The notes under the pieces are model-generated. The model was not told where the DNA came from, made no database searches, and worked only from the letters and a program-made list of their open reading frames with translations. A program made the position numbers and the translations under genes. Below are positions 26,055-36,168 of a stretch of 64,000 nucleotides of DNA, one piece after another. The stretch spans positions 1-64,000 of the forward strand of contig NZ_JAPNLK010000031.1 of NCBI RefSeq assembly GCF_026627505.1. Direction: 5' to 3'. Every line of letters starts with the position of its first letter. Position 1 is the first letter of the stretch. The DNA comes from Streptomyces sp. H27-H5. Lineage in GTDB: Bacteria > Actinomycetota > Actinomycetes > Streptomycetales > Streptomycetaceae.

Positions 26055-26609
26055 GTGGCCCGGGCAACGGCCCGTGCGGCGCCGACCGTCGTCGTGGCCA
26101 TGGGCGTCTCGGGCTCCGGCAAGAGCACGCTGGGGCGGCTCCTCGCGGGGCGGCTCCACGTGCCCTTCGCGGAGGGTGACGACTTCCACCCTGCCGCGAA
26201 CGTCGCCAGGATGGCCGCCGGGCACCCGCTCGACGACGCGGACCGCGAACCGTGGCTGGCGAGCCTCGCCGCGTACATCGGCGCCACCACCCGGGCCGGG
26301 CAGGGCGTCGTGATCTCGTGCTCGGCGCTCAAACGCACCTACCGGGACCGCTTCCGGTCCGCCGGTCCGGGCGTCTGGTTCCTGTACCTGGAGCTGGACC
26401 GGGACGTGGCCCGCGCTCGCGTGGCGCGTCGGGCGGGGCACTTCATGCCGGTCGCGCTCCTGGATTCGCAGTACGAGGCCCTGGAGCCCTTGGAGGCCGA
26501 CGAACCCGGGCTCACCGTCCACGCGGACACGGCCGCCGACGCGGTCCTCGCCCGGGCCCAGGCGGCGATCGCGGGCTTCGAGGGCCGGGGCCGGGTGGGG
26601 GGCGGATAG
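26055..26609 (+). CDS. gntK: Gluconokinase
   Basis: A 184-aa ATP-dependent kinase making 6-phosphogluconate from gluconate. The P-loop GVSGSGKST is residues 17-25, FAEGDDFHPAANVARMAAG is the GntK signature, and ISCSALKRTYRDRFR and FLYLELDRDVARARV follow in family order; length is right. It starts at GTG 26055, six bases after the GMC stop, and ends the four-gene operon. Its presence is the main reason to read the operon as an oxidative sugar route into the pentose phosphate pathway. Confidence 0.93.
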   Translation: MARATARAAPTVVVAMGVSGSGKSTLGRLLAGRLHVPFAEGDDFHPAANVARMAAGHPLDDADREPWLASLAAYIGATTRAGQGVVISCSALKRTYRDRFRSAGPGVWFLYLELDRDVARARVARRAGHFMPVALLDSQYEALEPLEADEPGLTVHADTAADAVLARAQAAIAGFEGRGRVGGG

Positions 26610-26712
26610 CTGACCGAGGGCGGATAGCGTACGGGCCTCGGGCCTCGGGCCAGAAGGTGTCGTCGATCCGTCCCGTGTGTAGCGTCGTATGTGGTCCAAC
26701 CCTGGGGGCGTC

Positions 26713-27447
26713 ATGGTCCTCGACCTCATGCTCATCGGGCTCGCCATCGCTCTCGATCCGCTGCCCATCATGGCGTTCGTGCTGGTGGTGACATCGGCGA
26801 GGGGCGTGTGGAAGGGGCTCGTCTTCATCCTGGCCTGGCTCGCCTGTCTGGTCACGGTGATCGCCCTCGTGCTCCTGGTGACCGGCGGCCAACCCCCCGC
26901 GCCCCGTTCCCCGCCCGGTGTGGCGGCGCTGGCGGTCAAGTTGGCCATCGGGGTCGGGCTCGTCGCCTACGGCCTGCGCCGCCGCCGCATGATGCGGCGG
27001 GCGCGCGCGGACGCGGCGGGCGACGGGGACGCGAGGACCTCGTCCGCCGGCGCGGGCGGTACGGGCACCCTGCGCGGCCTCGACGCGGCGGACGAGCCCT
27101 CCGCGGCGACCGCCTCGGTCATGGATTCGCCGACGCTGTGGGGGTCGGCCGCCCTGGCGGTACTGCTCCAGCCGTGGGGCCTGGTCGCCGCGGGCGCGGT
27201 GACCGTGCTCGACGCGAACACCTCGCATCCGGCCACCTTCGTGGCGCTGTTCGGCTTCTGTCTCCTGGCCAGCGCCGGTCTGCTGTCCGCCGAGCTGTAC
27301 ATCGTCCTCGCGCCCGAGGTGGCCCAGGTACGGCTGCACAGGCTGCGCGCGTGGTTGATGGGCCACAAGGAGCAGGCGATCGTGGTCGGCTCCCTGGTGC
27401 TCGGCCTGTGGCTCACGGCGAAGAACATCTACCTCTTGACGGGTTGA
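26713..27447 (+). CDS. GAP-family (Sap-like) membrane protein
   Basis: A 244-aa polytopic membrane protein with about six helices, of the GAP/Sap family named after mycobacterial glycolipid-addressing protein. The N-terminus VLDLMLIGLAIALDPLPIMAFVLVV and the central WGSAALAVLLQPWGLVAAGA are characteristic. A polar, Gly/Ala-rich loop of about 50 residues separates the two halves. ATG 26713 follows a GGGGGCG box; the frame opens slightly earlier without a better site. The gene is single, 103 bases after gluconokinase. Its cargo in Streptomyces is unknown. Confidence 0.8.
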   Translation: MVLDLMLIGLAIALDPLPIMAFVLVVTSARGVWKGLVFILAWLACLVTVIALVLLVTGGQPPAPRSPPGVAALAVKLAIGVGLVAYGLRRRRMMRRARADAAGDGDARTSSAGAGGTGTLRGLDAADEPSAATASVMDSPTLWGSAALAVLLQPWGLVAAGAVTVLDANTSHPATFVALFGFCLLASAGLLSAELYIVLAPEVAQVRLHRLRAWLMGHKEQAIVVGSLVLGLWLTAKNIYLLTG

Positions 27448-27649
27448 CGACCCGTTCCCGCCCTCGCCTCGGCGGCCCGACGACCCGCCGAACCGGCGAC
27501 CGGACGGAAGCCGGACATGCGGAGGCACCGGGGCGGTGTTGGAATGGCAGTAGACGACGTCCGCCCCTGCCCCGCGCGTGCCGGACCGCACGGCCCGCGC
27601 CCGCCGCCGCCGGAACGTCCTCCCCACACCCAGCCCGACGGGAGCAACC

Positions 27650-28123
27650 ATGAGCAGCGAGGTCGAGGAACGTACCGGAGGCGGATCCATCGAGGACATG
27701 GGCCCGGTGGACTATCTCGTGATCGAGTTCCCGGGAAACCGCATGACGGGTGAGGGGTTCCCCCTGCTCGTCGATCTCGTGGATCGCGGCGTGATCCGCA
27801 TCCTCGACCTCGTCTTCGTCCGCAAGGACGTCGACGGATCGGTGATGGCGGTGGAACTGCGCGACCTCGGCGACGAGGTGGACCTCTCGGTCTTCGAGGG
27901 GGCGTCCTCCGGTCTGCTGGACCAGGGCGACATCGACGACGCCGGCGTCGCCCTGGAGCCGGGCAACTCGGCGGGGATCATCGTGTACGAGAACAGCTGG
28001 GCGGCGCCCTTCGCCCGCGCCATGCGGCGTGCCGGCGCCCAGCTCGTGGCGGCCGGGCGGATTCCCGTCCAGTCGCTGCTCGCGACGCTGGACGCCATGG
28101 AGGACCCGACCGACGGACTCTGA
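27650..28123 (+). CDS. DUF6325-family protein
   Basis: A 157-aa protein of the actinobacterial DUF6325 family, recognised by GPVDYLVIEFPGN, a short DxxxRGxIRILDLVFVRKD region and EPGNSAGIIVYENSWAAPFA. No membrane helix is clear. GGGAG lies six bases before ATG 27650. It precedes a SHOCT protein by 42 bases; this two-gene arrangement is common in Streptomyces and is often linked with envelope or general stress, though the biochemical role is unknown. Confidence 0.85.
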   Translation: MSSEVEERTGGGSIEDMGPVDYLVIEFPGNRMTGEGFPLLVDLVDRGVIRILDLVFVRKDVDGSVMAVELRDLGDEVDLSVFEGASSGLLDQGDIDDAGVALEPGNSAGIIVYENSWAAPFARAMRRAGAQLVAAGRIPVQSLLATLDAMEDPTDGL

Positions 28124-28165
28124 GGTCGGCCGCGGCCGACTCCGCCCAGCTTGGAGATGAGCATC

Positions 28166-28441
28166 ATGGCCCCACTTCTTCGCGGGATCGCCCGTACCGC
28201 CGTCGTCGCCGGAACGGCGACCGCGGTGTCCAACCGTGTGTCCCGGCGGCAATCCGGCCGGTGGGCGGATCAGGACGCCCAGGCGCAGGCGGCGCCCGCC
28301 CCCCAGGCGGCTCCGGTCGCGGACCCGGCCGACGAGATGAGCAGCAAGATCGACCAGCTGAAGGAACTCGGCACCCTCAAGGAGCAGGGGCTGCTGACCG
28401 AGGAGGAGTTCGCCGAGCAGAAGCGCAGGATCCTCGGCTGA
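28166..28441 (+). CDS. SHOCT-domain small protein
   Basis: A 91-aa protein with an N-terminal basic, weakly hydrophobic segment (GIARTAVVAGTATAVSNR), an Ala/Pro/Gln linker and a C-terminal SHOCT domain, QLKELGTLKEQGLLTEEEFA plus QKRRIL, an oligomerisation module. ATG 28166 is chosen because GGAG at 28153-28156 is nine bases away; TTG 28151 and ATG 28157 are in frame. It follows the DUF6325 gene and ends at a strong terminator. Confidence 0.85.
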   Translation: MAPLLRGIARTAVVAGTATAVSNRVSRRQSGRWADQDAQAQAAPAPQAAPVADPADEMSSKIDQLKELGTLKEQGLLTEEEFAEQKRRILG

Positions 28442-28454
28442 CCCCGAAGGCGTA

Positions 28455-28490
28455 CGGACGGTGTGGCGCTCAGCGGTGCCACACCGTCCG
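28455..28490. terminator. Terminator after SHOCT gene
   Basis: Perfect 13-bp arms CGGACGGTGTGGC / GCCACACCGTCCG with a 10-base loop. It starts 14 bases after the SHOCT stop and contains, in its loop, the stop codon of the opposing ClC remnant, so it could serve both directions. Confidence 0.8.
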
Positions 28491-28965
28491 CAGGCGCAGG
28501 CTGTCGTAGATCGGGGTGCTGCCCAGCCGGTCGGCGGCCAGGGTCGCGGCGAAGCAGGCGGTCATCAGGGGAGGCGGCAGCGAGGTCGCGCCGGTCATCT
28601 CGACCACGAGCACGATGCCGGTGACGGGGGCGCGGACGACGGATGAACTTGGCCGGCAGCAGCCGCGGCGGCCGGGGGGACCGTTCACCCCGCCACACGG
28701 CCTCGACGTCCTGGATGCCACTGCCGGCCGCCAGGGGGACCCGCAGGGCGATGGCGCAGGCCACGGCGGCGCCGGTGGCCGTGAGGACGGCCGGCACGAG
28801 CGGGCCGAAGGCGCCCAGCTGCTCCGACGCCTCCACCAGCGACCCGCGCAGTTCCGCCGCCCGCGCGAGGCACCAGCGGAAGCCCCCGCCGACCAGCCCG
28901 ACGAGGCAGCCCGCGACCGCCGCGACGAGGTGGACGGCCATCCGGCCGCGGGACGCACGGGGCAT
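28470..28965 (-). pseudogene. ClC chloride channel/transporter remnant with internal deletion and frameshift
   Basis: Two pieces of one ClC gene remain in different frames. The N-terminal piece (from ATG 28965) has the first helix, VAAVAGCLVGLVGGGFRW, then AAGSGIQDVEAVWRGE, the conserved anion-filter helix region, and ends at LLPAKFI. The C-terminal piece, in another frame, reads RAPVTGIVLVVEMTG and PLMTACFAATLAADRL and stops at 28470. Complete ClC proteins have roughly 250-300 residues between these points, including the REGPSV motif, which is absent. The join is near 28640. Only about 165 of over 400 residues survive, so no channel can be made. Confidence 0.85.
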
Positions 28966-29237
28966 GCAGTGACCTCCACCAAGCCGTGACCCGCGTCCGT
29001 CGGGCCGTCGCGTCCGTCAGAGACTGGCCCGAGGTCCGCATGCCGTTTCGGACCTCGCCACGACCGCGCCGAAACCGTCCCCGACCGGCCAACGGGCGGG
29101 CGGCGTTTCCCTGCGGGGCGCGGGGTCCGCGACATCGACGATCGGTGGCCGCCAGGACACCGGTCAACGGGTGAAAGCGTGATAAGCCATCATTTCCACC
29201 CGTGTGCCTTCCCGGCCCTTCGCGAAGGGGGAATTCG

Positions 29238-30920
29238 TTGTCGAACGATCCACCGACCGGCCCTCGTTCTCGCACAGACAAGGTGGTCTTCGGCGTCACG
29301 GCCGTTCTGACCCTGGCCTTCGTGCTGTGGGGCGCCCTGGCCACCGATTCGCTGGAGAGCGTGTCGAGCAGCCTGTTGAAGGGGCTCATCCACAACGGCG
29401 GCTGGGCCTTCATGCTCGCGGCCACGGGCTTCGTGGTCTTCGCCCTCTGGCTGGCCATCAGCCGCTACGGCCGGATCCGCCTCGGCCGGGAGAACGAGAC
29501 GCCGGAGTTCCGCACCGTGTCGTGGGTCGCGATGATGTTCAGCGCCGGCATGGGCATCGGCCTCATGTTCTACGGCGTGAGCGAACCGCTGGCGCACTAC
29601 GGGACGCCCCCGCCCGGCACCCACCCGGTCGATTCCGCCGAACGCATGCAGACGGCGATGGCCACCACGCTCTTCCACTGGACGCTCCACCCGTGGGCGA
29701 TCTACGCCGTCGTCGGACTCGCCATCGCCTACAGCACCTTCCGGCGCGGCCGGCGCCAGACGATCAGCGCGGTGTTCGAGGCGCTCATCGGCTCCCGGTA
29801 CGCGCACGGCGGCGCGGGTCGCGTCATCGACATCGTCGCGATCTTCGCGACCCTCTTCGGTTCGGCGGCCTCCCTGGGCCTGGGCGCCCTGCAAATCGGC
29901 AGCGGCTTCCGCGAGCTCGGCTGGATGAGCACCGTCAGCACCACGCTCCTGGTCGCCATCATCGCCGTGCTGACCGTGGCGTTCGTGGCGTCCGCGGTCT
30001 CCGGGGTGGAACGCGGCATCCAGTGGCTGTCGAACATCAACATGGTGCTCGCCCTCGTCCTCGCGGCCTTCGTGTTCGTCGCCGGGCCCACCATCATCGT
30101 GCTCGACCTGCTGCCCACGTCGCTCGGCGCCTACCTCGGCGACCTGCCGCAGCTGATCGGCCGCACGGAGGCGACCGGTGGTGGTGGCGTAGCCGGTTGG
30201 CTGGGTAGTTGGACCGTCTTCTACTGGGCGTGGTGGATCTCCTGGACGCCGTTCGTCGGCATGTTCATCGCCCGCATCAGCCGCGGCCGTACGATCCGTC
30301 AGTTCATCGGCGGCGTCATCCTGGTTCCGAGCACGGTCAGCCTGCTGTGGTTCGCCGTGTTCGGCGGCACGGCGATGAAGCTCCAGGAGAGCGGCAGGCT
30401 CGGCAAGGAGACCACGCCGGAGGGGCAGCTCTTCGGGTTGCTGCAACAGTTCCCCGTTCCCACCCTGATGAGCCTGCTGGTGATGGTCCTCGTCGGCATC
30501 TTCTTCGTCTCCGGCGCCGACGCCGCGTCCATCGTGATGGGCACGCTGTCACAGAAGGGCACCTTCGAACCGGCCCGACTGGTGGTCGTCTTCTGGGGCG
30601 TGGTCACCGGGGCCGTCGCCGCCATCATGCTGCTCATCGGCAACGGCGAGGGCGACGCGCTCGCCGGGCTGCAGAACCTGACGATCCTCGTGGCGGCGCC
30701 GTTCACCGTGGTGATGATCGGCATGTGCGTGGCCCTCATGCGCGATCTGCGCCGGGACCCGCTGATCGTCCGGGGGGAGATGGGCAAGGAGGCCGTGGCC
30801 CAGGCCGTGGTCGCCGGCCACGAGGAGTACGACGGCGACTTCGAGATCCGCATCGGGCCGGGCACCGGCCCGACCCCCACCGGGCCCCGCCCGCCGTCCC
30901 CGCTCGACGAACAGCCGTAG
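29238..30920 (+). CDS. BCCT-family betaine/choline/carnitine transporter
   Basis: A 560-aa inner-membrane transporter with twelve predicted helices that imports quaternary-ammonium osmolytes with Na+ or H+. Family motifs are GMGIGLMFYGVSEPLAHYG, FHWTLHPWAIYAVVGL, and the signature WTVFYWAWWISWTPFVGMFI with ISRGRTIRQF. The start is TTG 29238: GGGGGA lies seven bases before it and the N-terminus is then cytoplasmic and polar as usual; an upstream GTG at 29202 is less likely. The acidic C-terminal tail (after DLRRDPL) could sense osmolarity. Together with the MHS transporter at 44.4 kb it suggests osmoprotectant uptake. Confidence 0.93.
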   Translation: MSNDPPTGPRSRTDKVVFGVTAVLTLAFVLWGALATDSLESVSSSLLKGLIHNGGWAFMLAATGFVVFALWLAISRYGRIRLGRENETPEFRTVSWVAMMFSAGMGIGLMFYGVSEPLAHYGTPPPGTHPVDSAERMQTAMATTLFHWTLHPWAIYAVVGLAIAYSTFRRGRRQTISAVFEALIGSRYAHGGAGRVIDIVAIFATLFGSAASLGLGALQIGSGFRELGWMSTVSTTLLVAIIAVLTVAFVASAVSGVERGIQWLSNINMVLALVLAAFVFVAGPTIIVLDLLPTSLGAYLGDLPQLIGRTEATGGGGVAGWLGSWTVFYWAWWISWTPFVGMFIARISRGRTIRQFIGGVILVPSTVSLLWFAVFGGTAMKLQESGRLGKETTPEGQLFGLLQQFPVPTLMSLLVMVLVGIFFVSGADAASIVMGTLSQKGTFEPARLVVVFWGVVTGAVAAIMLLIGNGEGDALAGLQNLTILVAAPFTVVMIGMCVALMRDLRRDPLIVRGEMGKEAVAQAVVAGHEEYDGDFEIRIGPGTGPTPTGPRPPSPLDEQP

Positions 30921-30989
30921 GCCCTGCCGTCGCGGTCTCGCCCGACCCGCGGCGCCGCTTCGACGACCGGGAGGCGGGCGGGAGGGGGC

Positions 30990-31025
30990 GGGAGGGCCCG
31001 GCGGCGTGCGCGGCCGGGCCCTCCC
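30990..31025. terminator. Bidirectional terminator between BCCT and lpd genes
   Basis: Perfect 12-bp arms GGGAGGGCCCGG / CCGGGCCCTCCC with a 12-base loop lie between two convergent genes, five bases from the lpd stop codon. Confidence 0.75.
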
Positions 31026-31030
31026 CCGAC

Positions 31031-32434
<1,404 letters not shown>

Positions 32435-32685
32435 GTGCGTTCCTCTTCTGTCGGACCACGTGTCAGGGCCTGTGCCGGGACACATCCGTCGACCCTAGGC
32501 CGTGCCGGTCGACGGCGGGGGCCGGGGGCCGGTACTGCAACGGGGGGAGGAGCGCGAGGCGTGCACCGGCGGGCACTCGTTCGGGCCGCATCCTGACCTC
32601 TCGTACGGTCGGCACGGCGTCACCCGGTCGGCCCTTCCCACCCCGCTGCGCGGTCCCCCGCACCGCCCCGAACCCACGGAGAACC

Positions 32686-33954
32686 ATGGCCGAGCCCGCC
32701 GCCCCTCAGGCCACTGCCGCGACGCTGGTGCGCCGCCCCCGGTTGTGGCTGGTGCCCACGGTCCTCACGGGGCTGCTCGCCCTGCTGCTGTCCCTGCTGT
32801 ACATGGGCGGGATCGTCAACCCCAACCGGGACTTGCACGACCTGCCGATCGCCTTGGTCAACGACGACACGGGCAAGCCGCCGGCCGGGCAGAGGGAGAA
32901 CCTGGGCGCGCAGGTCACGACCGCCATCGCCGCCGACACCGGCGGGGACAAGGCCGATTGGCGCACGCTCACCCGCGCCCAGGCCCAGGACCAGCTCGAC
33001 TCCGGCAAGGTCTACGGCGCGTTGGTCGTGCCGGCCGGGTTCACGAACACCGTGACCGCCCTCACCACGGCACGGGCCACCGAACAGCCGACGATCACCG
33101 TGCTCACCAACCCGGGCAAGGGCAGCCTCGGTTCCTCGCTCGCCAGTCAGATCACGACGAAGGCCGCGCACCAGGCGTCCCGGAGCCTCGGCCGGCAGCT
33201 CACGGCCGCGGCCGGCACGCAGTCGAGCCCCACCGTGAGGCTGCTGCTCGCCGACCCGGTGAACGTCGTCACCGGCGTCGGCCACCCGATCGGCATCCAC
33301 AGCGGTCTGGGCCTCACCGCGTTCTACTACACCCTGCTGCTCGTGCTGGCCGGATTCATGGGAGGCAACGTCATCAGCAACGGCGTCGACACCGCCCTCG
33401 GCTACGCGGACAACGAGATCGGCCCCTGGCACACCCGCCGCCCCACCGTGCCGATCAACCGGACCCAGACGCTCCTGCTGAAGATGGCGATGACCGCGGG
33501 CATCACGCTCCTCAGTGCCTCGCTGGTCCTCTTCGCCTGCGTCGTCGTCCTCGGCATGGACGCGTCCCACGTACCCCTGCTGTGGATCTTCTCGTTCTGC
33601 GCGGCCCTCGCCGTCGGCCTCGGCGTGCAGGCGATCAACGCCGCGTTCGGCGGGATCGGCCAGTTGGTGTCGATGTTCGTGTTCATCGTGCTGGGGCTGC
33701 CCTCGTCGGGCGCCACGGTGCCGCTCCAGGCGGTGCCCGGCTTCTACCGCTTCCTGTCGCACTTCGAGCCCATGCGGCAGCTCAGTGACGGGGTGCGGGC
33801 GATCCTCTACTTCGACGCCCGGGGCGACGCCGGGCTGACCCGCTCCTGGATCATGATCGCGGTCGGTGCGGTCCTCGCCCTGCTCTTCGGATTCGCCATG
33901 ACCACGTACTACGACCGCAAGGGGCTCAAGCGCCTCACCCCGCAGCCCGCCTGA
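32686..33954 (+). CDS. DUF3533/ABC-2-type membrane protein
   Basis: A 422-aa membrane protein of the YhgE/Pip-like, DUF3533 group. One N-terminal helix (WLVPTVLTGLLALLLSLLY, residues 22-40) is followed by an extracellular domain with LPIALVNDDTGKP, and then five helices from about residue 210. This topology is that of ABC-2-type permease-like proteins, but no ATPase gene is adjacent. Members are implicated in export or phage/toxin susceptibility in other bacteria; the role here is unknown. It is convergent with a tiny membrane gene that begins 14 bases beyond its stop. Confidence 0.82.
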   Translation: MAEPAAPQATAATLVRRPRLWLVPTVLTGLLALLLSLLYMGGIVNPNRDLHDLPIALVNDDTGKPPAGQRENLGAQVTTAIAADTGGDKADWRTLTRAQAQDQLDSGKVYGALVVPAGFTNTVTALTTARATEQPTITVLTNPGKGSLGSSLASQITTKAAHQASRSLGRQLTAAAGTQSSPTVRLLLADPVNVVTGVGHPIGIHSGLGLTAFYYTLLLVLAGFMGGNVISNGVDTALGYADNEIGPWHTRRPTVPINRTQTLLLKMAMTAGITLLSASLVLFACVVVLGMDASHVPLLWIFSFCAALAVGLGVQAINAAFGGIGQLVSMFVFIVLGLPSSGATVPLQAVPGFYRFLSHFEPMRQLSDGVRAILYFDARGDAGLTRSWIMIAVGAVLALLFGFAMTTYYDRKGLKRLTPQPA

Positions 33955-33967
33955 TCCCGGGGGTCGC

Positions 33968-34096
33968 CTACTTCCCGACGGTGTTCATCAGGATGATCGC
34001 CAGGAGGTCGCAGAAGATCACGGCGAGGATGCCGAAGATCATGAGCCACGCCCTGCGTGATTCGTCCCTGCGCGATTCGTCCATGTCCGTGTCCAT
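33968..34096 (-). CDS. Small single-span membrane protein
   Basis: A 42-aa peptide with a charged N-terminus containing a tandem DESRR-DESRR repeat and one membrane helix, WLMIFGILAVIFCDLLAIIL. CGGAGGTGA lies just before ATG 34096, an excellent ribosome site, which is the main evidence that the gene is real. Small hydrophobic proteins of this type are common in Streptomyces. No function can be assigned. Confidence 0.65.
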   Translation of the reverse strand: MDTDMDESRRDESRRAWLMIFGILAVIFCDLLAIILMNTVGK

Positions 34097-34231
34097 GGCG
34101 TCACCTCCGGTCGGCGCGCTGCCGGGCCGCACGACCGTGGGGCCCGGCTCGCCCTCCCATGATGGGCCGGTCTTCAGCGTGTGCCACATCCGTGCCCCGG
34201 TCCTACGGTGGGAGCAGCAGCTGGAGCAGCC

Positions 34232-34836
34232 ATGCTCGTCACACCCGCCCCGAAGCCCGCGTTCTCCCCGCCCCGCCCGCGGAGGAGGCGCCCGACGTCC
34301 CCGTGCCGCGATGAACGGCTCCGAGAGGGGGCCGGGCGGCTGTCCGCCGTCGGGCGTCTGCGCAGCGCGGCCCGGCGCGCGCGGGCCGGGCGCCGGTGGG
34401 GGCGGGTGCGGGAACGGGACCTGTGGCAGCGCTCGCTCGGGTTCGCCGCCCTCTGATCGGCGTCCTGTACCTGTCCGCGTTCTCCCCGCCGTGGCGCGAC
34501 TCCCCGGCCCGCGGCTTCGTCACGGTCCTCATCGGCGTCCTGTTCTTCTGGTGGTCCCAGCGCCTGCTGCTCGCCGGCCGGGTCCCCTGGCGGGCGCTCC
34601 TGCCCGGCGCGGTGGCGACCATGACCGGGCTGTTCGGGCTCCGGATCTTCTCCCGGCTCGTCTTCTCGCCGCTGATCGCGTCCGACGCCGTCACGTACGG
34701 CCCCTTCGGAACCGTCCTCGTCGTCCAGTCCTGGCTCGTCGGGGTGGGAGTCGTCGTGTTCGGCGGCGCGCTCCTCGGCCGGGTCCTGCACGACAAGCTG
34801 CCGCGCCGCCCGCTCGACACGCCGCGGGAGCCCTGA
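34232..34836 (+). pseudogene. YhjD/YihY (BrkB)-family membrane protein remnant
   Basis: An interrupted gene in two frames. From ATG 34232 an Arg/Pro-rich cytoplasmic leader ends with RERDLWQRSLGFAAL, the start of the first YhjD helix, then a stop at 34454. From about 34441 in another frame the C-terminal part of the same family continues: RRPLIGVLYLSAFSPPW, VTVLIGVLFFWWSQRLLLAG, ATMTGLFGLRIFSRLVFSP and VLVVQSWLVGVGVVVFGGAL, to the stop at 34836. The missing middle should encode about 100-130 residues and several helices. The C-terminal piece alone has no plausible start. It is the second internally deleted membrane gene within 6 kb. Confidence 0.75.
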
Positions 34837-34941
34837 GTCGACGGTTCGCCCGCCAGGGTGGCGGACGGGCTCGGGCACTGTTTGGCTGGGGGGGGGGAAG
34901 CGGTACTCCCCCGACGCACTTTCCCGACCCGAGGACGGATC

Positions 34942-35130
34942 ATGGGCAACGAGAGCCGGCCGAGCGCGCGAGCGCGGCAGATGCGTGACAAGGCCCAGGA
35001 ACTGGAGCAGGCGGCCCAGCGGGCGACGGATCCCGCCGAACGGCAGCGGCTGACGGAGAAGGCCCTGCACATTCGCGAGAAGAGCGAGCAGGAGAACGGC
35101 CCCGGCGCCGGAACCATGGACCCCATGTGA
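34942..35130 (+). CDS. DUF6381-like small hydrophilic protein
   Basis: A 62-aa highly charged helical protein. The core ARQMRDKAQELEQAAQRATD and QRLTEKALHIREKSEQ pattern matches small Streptomyces proteins grouped as DUF6381. No cysteines or membrane helix. GAGGACG precedes ATG 34942. It likely forms a coiled coil. A run of nine G at 34889-34897 lies upstream of the gene. Function unknown. Confidence 0.7.
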   Translation: MGNESRPSARARQMRDKAQELEQAAQRATDPAERQRLTEKALHIREKSEQENGPGAGTMDPM

Positions 35131-35294
35131 CCCCGCGGCGCCCCTGCGGGCGCCTCACTCCCCGGGCGGGGGCCCGCACGACGCGCGTCGACCCCGGTCC
35201 GCGGGCGGGCACGGCCCGCCGGGCGTGATCCGGGCAGGGCCGCACCACGCCGGGCGGAGCCGACCGGGCAGGCGGGCAGGGCCGGGGCGGCGGC

Positions 35295-35564
35295 TCACGG
35301 GCGGGGGTCGGTGCCGCCCGCGGCCTCGTCCGGCGTCTGCCAGGAGTCCTCGCGCCCTCGCGCTGCGGGGGGCTGCTCGGTCGGCTGGGCCGGAGCGGCT
35401 CGCCGTGCGTTGCGTCGGCTGCCGTACCAGAACGCGCCGATCAGCAGGACGACCAGGACCACGCCGGCGATGACGAGGTACAGGGAGCCCTGGCCGTCGG
35501 CCGCGAGGGTGCCGGTGGCGAGGATGTCGGAAGGGGTGGCGGTGGCGTGTGCGATGGCAGTCAT
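35295..35564 (-). CDS. DUF6479-like small membrane protein
   Basis: An 89-aa protein with one membrane helix (YLVIAGVVLVVLLIGAFWYG) followed by a basic cluster SRRNARR and a disordered, Pro/Glu-rich cytoplasmic tail ending at 35295. The layout fits the DUF6479 family of Streptomyces membrane proteins. It is divergent from the WhiB gene with about 220 bases between. Function unknown. Confidence 0.7.
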   Translation of the reverse strand: MTAIAHATATPSDILATGTLAADGQGSLYLVIAGVVLVVLLIGAFWYGSRRNARRAAPAQPTEQPPAARGREDSWQTPDEAAGGTDPRP

Positions 35565-35783
35565 GAATCCCGCCTACCCGCGATCGGCGGACTTACGACG
35601 GTGCGGTGACACGGCGCCCACCAGCGACGACGCCCTCCCGGCCGGTCGCCCCCGATGTCGGGGACGACCCCAGTGGAACACGGGGCGTTCTCGCCGGCGG
35701 ACCTCGCGTCACGTTTCGAACAAGTCTTTGCGGTCAGACGGCCTTTGAGGAATGTGTTCGATGGACGCGGCTGTGGGAGAACA

Positions 35784-36077
35784 ATGGGGATGGCGAAGGT
35801 GTCACATCTGCCCGGGCGGGCGGAGCACCACTGGATCTGGCAGATGGAGGCCGCGTGCCGCGGCCTGGGGTCGGAGGCGTTCTTCCACCCGGACGGCGAA
35901 CGAGGGCCGGACCGGGCGATGCGCGAGGAAGCGGCCAAGGCCGTGTGCGCGGCCTGCCCCGTGCGGGCCCGCTGCCTGGAACACGCCCTGAGCGTCGCGG
36001 AACCGTACGGGGTATGGGGCGGATTGACGGCGAAGGAACGTCAACCGGCCCTCGACTCGCGCTCCGCGGCGGCCTAG
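35784..36077 (+). CDS. WhiB-family iron-sulfur transcriptional regulator
   Basis: A 97-aa Wbl protein, an actinobacteria-specific redox-sensitive regulator that binds a [4Fe-4S] cluster and usually a sigma factor. The four cluster ligands are Cys25, Cys55, Cys58 and Cys64 (C...CxxCx5C); the signature turn GVWGGLTAKER follows. GGGAG lies five bases before ATG 35784; ATG 35790 is also possible. The open frame extends 43 codons upstream without WhiB homology. It precedes a STAS protein by 91 bases on the same strand. The basic C-terminal tail is short, so DNA contact may depend on the sigma partner. Confidence 0.93.
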   Translation: MGMAKVSHLPGRAEHHWIWQMEAACRGLGSEAFFHPDGERGPDRAMREEAAKAVCAACPVRARCLEHALSVAEPYGVWGGLTAKERQPALDSRSAAA

Positions 36078-36168
36078 CCGTGACCCGCCCCCGACGTTCG
36101 AGACCTGGGCACGCGCGCGGTCCTCGGGCGGGCTCGCCGCCGAGGGAGTTGTCTTGGGAGACGACATC

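Noticed and set aside
28151..28165. Earlier TTG/ATG starts for the SHOCT protein
   Set aside because: They overlap the GGAG ribosome site that is correctly spaced for ATG 28166.
34396..34836. C-terminal YhjD piece as an independent 146-aa gene
   Set aside because: There is no ribosome site at its first start and the N-terminal piece of the same family sits directly upstream in another frame, so a broken gene explains both.
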